Part shown: positions 55,461-64,000 of the stretch, piece by piece
Numbering within the stretch: the first letter of the stretch is position 1
Layout: each line of letters starts with the position of its first letter
From: Endothia cerciana
Taxonomy: Eukaryota > Ascomycota > Sordariomycetes > Diaporthales > Cryphonectriaceae
DNA length: 64,000 nucleotides
Reading direction: 5' to 3'
Assembly: GCA_026119935.1 (NCBI GenBank)
Contig: JALRMH010000003.1
Location: 496,001-560,000 of the forward strand
Notes under the pieces: generated by a model
What the model was told of the DNA's origin: nothing
Database searches by the model: none
What the model saw: only the letters and a program-made list of their open reading frames with translations
Made by a program: the position numbers and the translations under genes

Positions 55461-57992
55461 CGGTCGATGATCGCTCATCTTTGCGATGAGTACTCCCAGC
55501 TTATGATAAGTGCTCGTTAATTGCCTTCCTCTCAACCTAGAGTTAAATGAGTAGATGACTTGGTAACAGTCGTCGTAGCGGTCTGGAATTGCCTTGATTG
55601 AGCTCAGAGAAAGATCGCGCATCCTGGCCGACAGTGGCTGTAACAAGGGCTCGTATGGAGAGGGCTTGGGGTCTGAGTTCACTGATAATTGCTAAGGGAC
55701 TCTAAGGGCTTGATGAGATCCCTTCCTCTTGAAGCCTCTGGTCTTCCGAGGGGTCTTGTTATATACACGAAGCTCTTGCTGCCTCAGGCAGCCACGGCTT
55801 TGACCAACTCTCCGCACCATGCACGTTGGGAATACCTTCATTGTTGACCAGGGTCTGTATTGGTTATCAAGCCTCCGTTGGCCTGCAGGCCACGTGGCGC
55901 TGTAGTATTCAGCGCTTAGCCCTTCGGAAGCTTTCCGTGTGACAGTGGCCGACCCAGTGGCTTTCGCGAAGCACGCATGAGAGACGTTGAAGCTTTCCTC
56001 TATATCTCAAGCCACCTGAGGTCAGCCTACTTTCTGGTCAGTCATCATTGTTCAAGAGGCTAGTCTCACTCTAAGGCTCTTCTTTCGGTGAAGAGGATTA
56101 CCCTCTTCAGTTGCCATAACTGCTGTTGCATGGACTTTGAGGAAACAATCCCGTCCTCATATAGTGTAGTGTTTGAGGGGGAGAGGCTGGATGAGGAAAG
56201 AAGGCTGGGGAACGCTGGATCTTCAGGAGGAACCCAGGCACCCAGGTACAGTACTCATCCACCCCCCCCCCCGGGGGGTGGGTTTTTGCGGCGTTGACAA
56301 CTTGGTCCTTTTTTCCTACGGCCTGCATCAGCCGCATATTCAAGAGCACAGCCACCCATAGACCATCCTGCGGGCACCTATATGCGGTTGTACTAGCCAT
56401 ATCGGGATACTATCGCTAAAAGTGATTAAATTTTTCTAATAGCTCTGACCACTGGGTGCGTGATGTAACTGTCAGCCTTCGATACTCTTTTCTGTAATAA
56501 AAAGGGCTATAGAGATCCAGTGTTGCCGAGGCAATTAGCAACGGATCTAGGTTGAGCTTTTCGGCGACTGATGTGAGCTCATTTTAATTGGCGTTGGCGT
56601 ACGCCACGTCTCTTGGTCTGCACATCGCATGTTACAATCATCGCCGGAGGTGAGCTCTAATCGGCCGATCGTCTTACCATACAAGCGTGAGGACTAAAGA
56701 AAGAAGAGGGAAGTAAATCCTCAAATGTTGGTCCAAGGTAGATAAGAAACTATCTCCTTGGGTGCAAGTAACTAACATTGCTGGAAGATCTCCCACTGAT
56801 AACAAAAACATGAGTATCGAATAATCGAGCGGTCCTTGGTTCCTTTTCGAGTCTAACAGTCTAACATAGACCCAGCCCTTGCTCTCGGAGAAGGCGAGAG
56901 TGTCGACATCATCTTCGGCGTGTATTAAGCAAGAAACATATATAGCCTAACAAATTCCTGTGTGAATTTAACTCTGAGCGAGAGACGTCCGTGGTGCTGA
57001 TGTAGGTCAGAACTTAGCGAACAGGTACAACAATCCAACCTCAATCACCCTCTTGGTATCAGACACCAAAGCAGCCCAGCTGTTGATCGTAAGGCCCATG
57101 GCCAGAATCAGGCCACGATAGTTCGATTCTGGTCCTCAGCAGGAGTATCAGAACCGCCTGACCGAGAAGCCCCTGAACCAGAGAATCTGGGAATAGTTAC
57201 ATATAAATAGCCTTCTGCTTTCCCTTGAGGAGCCCCGTAGTTGAAGAGAATCAAGCTTCTTCCACTCGTTCATTCAACACCAGCGGGGCGGTCTGATGCT
57301 GGATGCTACGCGACTTGAAAAGAGATAGTAACAGACCCGTCTGTGCATCAAATGGTTTGCCCATTCAGTCAAGTTATTTAAGATAATAAAACAGCAATCC
57401 TATGCATATTTAGGTAGGTGTGTTTAAACCAGAACTTGGAAAAGATCCTTTAAACCCCTGGCTCTTGTAGGTAGTTGAATGGAAAAGGACACACTGTAAC
57501 AACACAATAGACAGCCCACTCAAAACTGATTTCCAGTGGTGAAATTAGTGACCAGCCTACTTGTTTAACACGTTATAGAAAATAGGACGCCCGTCTCGGT
57601 GGACACAATGTATCTGCTCTCGAAACGCTGCGGCTTAGCCAGCATGTAGGCATCAACAGTTGCCGCCTATTTTTCTGATTTGCTGCAACAACAAGCAGAA
57701 AATGCGAATTAGGGGCAAAGTGCATCTGTTGCTGGCATGCAGTATGAATTGGCACAGCTGGAAATGACCCAGGGCGAGTGAGGTGTAAAGCTTGGAAATG
57801 CAGGCTGACTCCGCAGCTCTTTTCATGTGCTTCGCCTCTGTAAACTCCAAGCCACATGCATGTACTCCGCCCTGCGACGGAGGGGACCACCTTAGTATAA
57901 GAATGAAAAGCGCTTTCCCGATTTTCCTCAAGCATCATCTTCTGCTTTTTCTGGATTTCAATAGGGATTTTGACGCGATCGGCTACGACATC
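55461..57992. other. Intergenic repeat-compartment DNA
   Basis: No intact gene. The first 200 bases may hold more of the HET gene N-terminus (55461-55690, -). A palindrome lies at 55778-55792 and a C13/G6 junction near 56262-56280. From 56.4 kb the DNA is moderately AT-rich. A 67-codon extension of the NACHT frame upstream of 57993 is taken as leader because the conserved N-terminus begins at 57993. Confidence 0.42.
55778..55792. repeat. Palindrome GCTGCCT-C-AGGCAGC
   Basis: A perfect 7-bp inverted repeat around a central C, related in its core to the palindromes at 50541 and 63162. Confidence 0.8.
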
Positions 57993-60695
57993 ATGGACCC
58001 ATTTTCAGCCATTGGGTTCGCGAGCAATGTTCTGTCCTTCCTCGACTTTAGTTGGAAGCTTCTAACAGACACCTACAAGATTTACAAATGCTCATCCGAT
58101 GCCACACCTGATGTTAGAACACTCACCAGCGTCACCAACGACATAAATCGTCTCAGCAATATCATTGCTCTGTCGCCGGAGTATGGCGAGGATTTGCAAA
58201 AGCTAGCCAAAGAGTGCAAAAGTGTGGCTGATGACCTGCTTGATGCATTGGAAAAGCTGAAGGTGGCAAAGAGGAAAAATGTCTACGACAGTTTCCTGCT
58301 CGCTTTAAGAAAGGTCTGGAAGAAGAAAGAGATTGATCAATTTGTGGAGAGGCTCCAGAAACTTCAAGCTCAACTGACTATGCGAATGCATTGGTTGCTT
58401 TTGTGAGTAGCCTTAGCATAATGCCCTTTGCTAGGGACAGACTAAAATTGATCTCGATTGTTCAGGAGTGAAAATTCAAAAGTGGTGCGGTCTATCACGA
58501 GAATTGAGAGGTTCAACTCCCTTCTCGGTCTCCAGTTCGAGGATCAGCTGAAACAACTTCAGTGCAATACTGTGGCAAGTCTGAGAAAGCTACAGGATAT
58601 CGAAAACAAGAGAACTATCGGAACGGTGGCGCAGTCGATCGTGGAGTCTAAGCGCGCAGGCTCTGCAGCCTTCGGAGAGGTATCACAGACGATGCAAGAT
58701 CTCTCGTCGAGGATGTCCACCCTGGAGATCCACGGCAAAAATATCGACAAATACCAAATCTTACTTCGAAGCTTGCATTTCGACGCAATTCAGATCAGGG
58801 AGGAAACCATCGAAGAAGCCCATACAAAGACGTTTGAATGGGTTGTACAACCCCACAGACTTATAGACCAAAGTCCAAGACGAAGTAGCTTTACTTCCTG
58901 GCTCCGTAAGGGCAACGGGACCTTCTGGGTGCAGGGAAAGGCTGGTTCCGGAAAGTCAACGCTCATGAAGTTCATCTGTCGGAACAGAGATACGAAAGAA
59001 CACCTACGATATTGGGCTGGTGATAAGAGGCTGGTGATTGCCAACTATTTCTTCTGGAACTCGGGCACCACACTTGAAAAATCTCAGGAGGGTCTCCTAC
59101 GTGCAGTACTTTTCGAGATTTTACGAACGTGCCCTGAGCTTCTACCGACTGTGCAAGCTTCCCGACGCGAATTTGCGGATGTGCGCGGCGGGCGAGGTAG
59201 TTGGACGCGCCAGGAACTTCTCAAGGTATTCAGCAATCTCGATGCCGACTATTTTTCGGGTAAACCTTGGGCATTTTGCTTCTTCATCGATGGTCTTGAT
59301 GAGTACAAGGGTGACACGTTCGACCTCATCGCGACGATCAAACGCCTTGCATCCTTCCCGAGCATCAAGATATGTGCCTCGAGTCGACCTTGGACTCAAT
59401 TCATGGATGCATTCGGAGCCAAAGAAGAATGCATGATGAAACTGGAGGATCTCACAAAACGAGACATACACAGCTACGTGTTTGACCGATTGCTGACCAA
59501 CGAGCGATTTTGTGAGCTGCAAGATCGCGACGGCGCAAGTGAGCAACTCGCGACACAGGTTGTCAACAGGGCACAAGGTGTTTTCCTGTGGGTGGTATTG
59601 GTTGTGCGATCACTCTTAGAGGGGGCGACTTATTCGGACACCCTCGAAGACATGCATCAGCGACTTGACGCTTTTCCGAAGGATCTAGAAAGCTATTTTC
59701 AAAGCATTCTCGACGACATCCCGCACGTCTATCGGAAGCGAACGGCTTCGACGCTCCAGCTGGCGCTGAAGGGGGTTGGTCCGTTGCCCTTATCAACCTA
59801 CTACTTTGTTGACAAATTCACCTCCGATCCTCTGTTTGCGCTCAAGCTCACACCCAGACACACACTGATAAAGGAATATCAAAGCATTCGGACGACTATG
59901 ACTCGACGTCTAGATGGTCGTTGCAAAGGCCTGCTTGAGGTGGTGCGCTGCTCGTCCCTCAATGAGAGCCCGCTGCGTACGAGTCGGGTCGACTTCATGC
60001 ACCGCACCGTCAAGGATTTCCTTCTTTCTTGTGATCTACAGTCCATGAAACTTGAAGGAAACCCAGGTTCTTCGGACCCAAATGTGGCTCTTACTCATGC
60101 ATTCTTGGCCGAGATGAAACAAACACACGGCAATCCGACCAAACCAGCAGAGGACTTTGCGCTCTATGCCGGGCGGGTGGAAGACAAATGGATCTCAAAG
60201 TGGAAAATAGACCTTGCAATCTTCGACGCGGAAGACGTCTACCATGCTTGGGCTAAAGACAACCGGAACTTCAATGGGGATTTCCTCTGTGTTGCCATCA
60301 AATGCGGTCTACGATGGTACTTGGACCATAGCATTGCGGATTCAAGCAAGACCCCGAGCCAATTGCTTGATGAGGCCATCTTACTACTTGACAACCCTGA
60401 GATTGTACATCTTGGATACCTTCCCCGCATCATACAGGCCATTCTTCAGCAGGGTGCAGACCCAAACGCCACAATATCGCCAGAAGACACAATATGGACC
60501 AAATTCGTAAAAGAGCGGCTTCCAGTAGCAGAAAACTCGGGCTCTCATATCGAACAAGTCCATAAAGTTTTGATCCTTTTAGCAGACACGGCTGTGGATC
60601 TCACAGTGCCGGTGCCGCATAGGAACCCGAAGTCCATGGGAAAATTAAGTGTTCGGGAATACATCTCTTTATATGTGGTTCCCGAAACTTCATAG
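57993..60695 (+). CDS. NACHT-domain STAND (NLR-like) protein (two exons)
   Basis: Exons 57993-58402 and 58466-60695 give 879 residues; the 63-bp intron has a GTGAGT donor and TTGTTCAG acceptor and restores the frame (HWLLLSENSKVV). The N-terminus MDPFSAIGFASNVLSFLDFS is the typical opening of fungal NLR N-terminal helical domains, followed by coiled-coil-like helices to about residue 240. The NACHT core has Walker A GKAGSGKSTLMKF (about 293-305) and Walker B CFFIDGLDEYKGD (about 406-418), then SIKICASSRPWTQF (sensor region) and GVFLWVVLVVRSLLEG. The conserved VDFMHRTVKDFLLS lies near residue 650. No ankyrin, WD40 or TPR repeat array follows, so the C-terminal sensor is non-repetitive. Such NTPases act in fungal allorecognition and regulated cell death; a broken HET gene and a second receptor remnant lie nearby. 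Confidence 0.92.
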
Positions 60696-62002
60696 CACTC
60701 TGTAACCTAAGCAGTCAGGGCCTGATACTCAATGAAGTCCTTCCTACAGATGAGATATATAATTGCAAATGATGAGTTTTTACTAAAGGGAGAACAACAT
60801 GCTCAGAAAGGGATACGAGAAGTGGCTTTAAATATATTGGAAAAGTTGCAATCAGCTAGTTTAGTGTTGCTTGAGAGAAGTAGTTAAAAAAAAAAGAGTT
60901 ACCTCTGTAAACTATAGTGCTATATAATGAGCGCTGCCGGATCTAACAAACCTAGCTGTACTACAAAGGTTTATATTAGCAGACATAATATTGAGAGTAT
61001 ACTTTCAATTTCTAGTATAGAAATACACTTATAGATTGAATAATAATTACTACAAGTTGTAATCAGCACTGCCGGGTCCAACAAATCTAGAGGTACCACA
61101 AAGGTTTATATTAGCAGAGACAGTGTCGAGAGTATACCTCTTAGTTCTAACATGGAAACACACTATAGCTCTAATGGTAATTGTCGATTGATACAAGTGC
61201 TATTAGCTCTATTAGCTATCCAGTATAAGAGAACTGAATACTTAGATTGACAACTGAAGAGCTTTGAAGGAAACCATCTAATATATATAGGAAATTCTAT
61301 CCTTTGTATATATCTAGCTCTTCAAGCTATGTTGATGAATCGTTTATCGATTTATTGATCCTGTTCAAATCACTTGAATTGATATTAATCCTATTGATTT
61401 AGCTCTAACCCTTGTGTTGCCCTAGTGTTCTGGCGGTCAGGGATACTGTCAGAACTCCATGACATCTGCCAGGCTCTGATCAGAGACCTTTAAAACCATA
61501 GCCACCCACCCTCCTTTCTCTACTCTTAGTTTTGAAAAAACGGGTGTTCTTCTCCTCTTTTATACGGACCCTTATTGGCCCCTCTTGTGTAGGCTTCATT
61601 GCTTTTACTCAAGATCCGGACAGGCACTCCGTCGGCCGAGGACCTGATCATATCGCAATCTTTCTGGCTATATTCTTTCTCTCCTCCACGCCTTGGAGCT
61701 GCAGCTGGCTGTGTAGTCAGCGACTGCGGGCCAAGAGAACGAGCACTCTCCTCTGTGAAGCCCCCATATCCCTTGCCACGACAGACCACACATTCTTTGT
61801 TGTTCTTGGGGGGACTTTACGGAGCCCGTTTCCACTATACAAGGTCATCATTAATATACCTTGCGTTGCCTAGGGAAGGTACCTGTGTAACAGTCTGCAT
61901 CTTCAAGTCCTGCATGTACAGAGTTTCCGGATGACCACCAGGCTTGGCCGGCGACCTCTTGACCTCAACAGATTGATTGACCCCGATAATCCCCTCATGG
62001 CT
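60696..62002. other. AT-rich repeat DNA downstream of the NACHT gene
   Basis: The DNA from 60.7 to 61.4 kb is strongly AT-rich and carries two direct repeats (listed separately). From 61.45 kb GC content rises again. Overlapping frames at 61532-61934 (+) have no family resemblance. Confidence 0.45.
60931..61160. repeat. Two diverged direct repeats, about 135 bp apart
   Basis: The copy beginning GCGCTGCCGGATCTAACAAA (60931) recurs as GCACTGCCGGGTCCAACAAA at 61066. Both continue with a stretch ending AAGGTTTATATTAGCAGA and GAGAGTATAC, over about 80-100 bases. Most differences are C/T or G/A transitions, as expected if RIP acted on the pair. Confidence 0.8.
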
Positions 62003-62480
62003 CTAGATCCTAATGTGGCGGGGTGTTCCGTCGTGTATTCTATCGGGGAATTCGATGTAAGGGCCGATGTTCTCGGTGGAACCGTCCAACTTCGCGCCAC
62101 CGCCGGACCGGCTCTTATTTGTCGACCCTCTGCTCAAGGCGTCGCGCAGAGTTTCGATAGACAAGACACTACGCACAGTGCGCACCATATTTTCGAGGGA
62201 CATCTTGCTGATAAGAGGCCAAATGGTGGGTAGGCAGCCGGCGACAACCGCGATCCCCATCTCAATCATGGACCAGAGCATCATGGTCGTCAGGTGGCTG
62301 ATACCATCTGCGTTTTGGTAGGGATCTTGTAGCCAAATCTGATTAGCATAGGACACCTAGATATTAACACTTCTAGGAAACTAGACATGCTTACTAGAGG
62401 ACTGCTGTATGAAAATGACGAGGCGTGCAATGCTTGTTGCTATTTTACTAAAGTCTTCATTCTTTGCATATGCACTTTAT
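62003..62480 (-). pseudogene. Decayed Pth11-like (fungal rhodopsin-domain) receptor gene fragment
   Basis: The lower part (62003-62356) encodes YANQIWLQDPYQNADG followed by a membrane segment MMLWSMIEMGIAVVAGCLPT with IWPLISKM and a basic tail ending IGPYIEFPDRIHDG. The block (L)WSxIExxxxxxxxCLPxxxPL is the last transmembrane part of the fungal seven-helix family that includes Pth11-like receptors. Further upstream (62411-62470) IATSIARLVIFIQQSSS resembles the preceding helix (SIxRLV). A GTAAGC donor lies between them but the phases do not match, and the earlier helices were not found, so I take this as a truncated, decayed gene. Confidence 0.5.
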
Positions 62481-63424
62481 GATGGCCATTCATTTTGCAG
62501 CACAGAGTCTGTTTGATGTGATGTGCCCGTTGGCCAGATCATTTGAGCATTACCTAGGCACGCTGGTTCCTGCTCTCTGCTCTCCACTTTCTATTCTCCC
62601 CTTACTTCTGCCTCACACCCCTTGGTAACCTGATCTGTAAATCTTTGATGGCATGACCCAGTCGGGACTGATAAAGCGTTAGATGTTGCGTCCTCAAGCC
62701 TAAGGTCGCAAGATGTGGGCTGTAATGCTGGGGCTGTGGCCTCAACTCGAACGGGCACCCTCGGGATAAAAATGTAACGATCTGCAAAGTTGAGTTCAGT
62801 AAAACGGTGGACCTCTGGCTGTAAAAGAAGGCCTTGTAGCGCTTATGGTACCCATACGGATAGCTTGCAGTGCTTAAAAGGCCCCCACCTTGCGCTGCAA
62901 TTTTAGCGCTTATTGGCAAGGCATCCATGTCGAGGCGTTAAGCGACGAGACTCCAAAAAGGCCAATTAGAGGATAGGGACCCTCGGCCAATATAAGAGAG
63001 CAACAGACGCCGATTTTTTTATTTTTTTTATTTTTTTAACATTCTTGGGATTATAGCATGAAATGGGCTTCGAGACATAACGCGAGAGGGCACACTGATG
63101 GCCTTGGGAGACAGGTCGTTGCTGCGCCTCGTGCGTGCGTGCGGGGCGTGCCTGTCACTGCGGCTGCCTCTCAGGCAGCCACCGAGAGACCACGTTATAG
63201 TCTGGCCACGCTGAACTCACCGCTTTGTTTTTAGAGCATGTTCAGGTACTACAAGTTTGCCCAGCGGACTTTAAATAATACCTTCTGGATGTGCGGTCTC
63301 CGTCCAGGACGACGCCTCTGCAACTGTTTAGTAGGCGCTTAGATCCCCAGCCTGAAAGTCCGGCTGGATATTACTTCAACCTTCGTGTCGCCGACGCGGA
63401 TAACCATATCCTGAGAAGAACGAC
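62481..63424. other. Intergenic region at the edge of the repeat compartment
   Basis: No gene is supported. A T/A-rich tract lies at 63015-63037. A 19-bp palindrome at 63162-63180 follows GTGCGTGCGTGC. The last 100 bases are the probable leader of the oxygenase gene. Confidence 0.42.
63162..63180. repeat. Palindrome GGCTGCCT-CTC-AGGCAGCC
   Basis: A perfect 8-bp inverted repeat around CTC; core shared with the palindromes at 50541 and 55778. Confidence 0.8.
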
Positions 63425-64000
63425 ATGCGTAACTTTCTCAAGCCCAGACTTCACACAGAGGACCCGCGCTCAGACAATGCCAAAGCGCTCCAGATCCCCG
63501 AGGGCCAGCCGGTGCTGGTCGAGTACTTCTCCAGGGACGTCCCGATCCCTGAGGGATTCCTCTCCGCTGACCGTCCCCCTCACGACGCCCAGCCCGTCAC
63601 GTTCCACCAGATAGACTGGGCCACGACCGCCATCCCCGAGTACGAGGGCCGGTACGCTGTCGTGCTCGATAACGTCATCTCGCCCAGCGAGTGCCAGGCC
63701 CTCCTGCGGCTTGCTGAGTCGAGTGTTGACGTGGCCCGCATGAACAAGGAGTCCAGCAGTGAGGACCCCTGGCGGCCGGCGATGGTGGCCGCGGGGATGG
63801 GGCTTGAGGTCCTCGATTCTGGATATCGAAATTCGGACCGGATCGTTTGGGACTGTCAAAAGGTCGTGGACCGCCTGTGGGCGAGGTGCCTCCAGGGTGA
63901 GGTGGGAGAGACCCTCAGGGAGAGACTGGCCGTGTTGGATGGAGACCAGAAGGTGACCGGCATCATCAGGAAAGGCAAGGATTGGGAAGTCCAGGCCGAG
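63425..64000 (+). CDS. 2OG-Fe(II) oxygenase (prolyl 4-hydroxylase-like) family protein, 5' part
   Basis: The frame starts at the ATG of 63425 (MRNFLKPRLHTEDP), the first after an in-frame stop at 63401, and is open to the window edge (192 residues, incomplete). Family elements seen are WATTAIPEYEGRYAVVLDNV with ISPSECQALLRLAES, which begins the double-stranded beta-helix domain of fungal P4H-like proteins, then GLEVLDSGYRNSDRIVWDCQ and VVDRLWARCL, which is the typical YRNxxRxxxD block. The iron-binding HxD...H triad would lie beyond the window. Such proteins hydroxylate peptidyl or small-molecule substrates with iron and 2-oxoglutarate; the substrate is unknown. GC content returns to the level of the left half of the window. 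Confidence 0.82.
   Translation, partial: MRNFLKPRLHTEDPRSDNAKALQIPEGQPVLVEYFSRDVPIPEGFLSADRPPHDAQPVTFHQIDWATTAIPEYEGRYAVVLDNVISPSECQALLRLAESSVDVARMNKESSSEDPWRPAMVAAGMGLEVLDSGYRNSDRIVWDCQKVVDRLWARCLQGEVGETLRERLAVLDGDQKVTGIIRKGKDWEVQAE

Noticed and set aside
57090..57160. tRNA-like GTTCGATTC motif
   Set aside because: Surrounding bases do not form the required stems.
61448..61700. Possible copia-type solo LTR
   Set aside because: The start resembles some LTRs, but no matching end, target duplication or second copy could be seen.

Overview
The window is nuclear DNA of a filamentous ascomycete, most likely a Sordariomycete. The genes have short spliceosomal introns (56 to about 215 bp) with GT...AG ends and CTRAC-type branch sites. 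Several families present are typical of Pezizomycotina (DUF3405, DUF3602, 2EXR, HET, NACHT, Pth11-like). Coding sequence is GC-rich, intergenic DNA is full of homopolymers and microsatellites, and one transposon carries the stop-codon pattern left by RIP. No tRNA, rRNA or CRISPR-like structure was recognised. Exon boundaries were inferred by eye from splice motifs, frame and family knowledge.

Region 1 (1-47.5 kb) is a normal gene-rich block of mostly housekeeping genes. In order: a very large disordered protein (2271-7667, +); an atypical SDR (9638-10434, +); a DUF3602/Par32-like protein (12969-13463, +); the dynactin actin-related protein Arp1 (14201-15631, -); a small probable mitochondrial protein (16788-17180, -); an acyltransferase-3 membrane protein (20307-21902, -); an OCH1-like GT32 glycosyltransferase (24684-26309, +); a DUF3405 type II membrane protein (28149-30581, -); a frameshifted C2H2-type gene (34078-35048, -); a conserved unknown protein (38128-39062, +); the mRNA export factor Rae1/Gle2 (39990-41247, -); a conserved unknown fungal protein (42817-44583, -); and ethanolamine-phosphate cytidylyltransferase (45938-47468, +). 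The acyltransferase, OCH1-like and DUF3405 genes all look like secretory-pathway membrane proteins, but no cluster is implied.

Region 2 (47.7-62.5 kb) is different. It has two intact 2EXR (F-box-like) paralogues with a decayed third copy between them, a RIP-degraded pogo/Tigger-type DNA transposon, a broken HET-domain gene that appears to end at the transposon edge, an intact NACHT (STAND/NLR-like) gene, AT-rich direct repeats and a decayed Pth11-like receptor gene. This mix is what one expects of a fast-evolving allorecognition or repeat compartment. Short palindromes centred on TGCCT/AGGCA recur in it.

Region 3 (63.4-64.0 kb) returns to normal coding DNA with the 5' part of a 2OG-Fe(II) oxygenase-like gene running off the window.

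The points most worth a second look are the HET/transposon/NACHT/2EXR island, the single-base frameshift between the two finger motifs of the C2H2 gene, the 68-codon S/T-rich ORF that stops one base before the second 2EXR start codon, and a GC-rich frame-switching segment at 18.8-19.3 kb.
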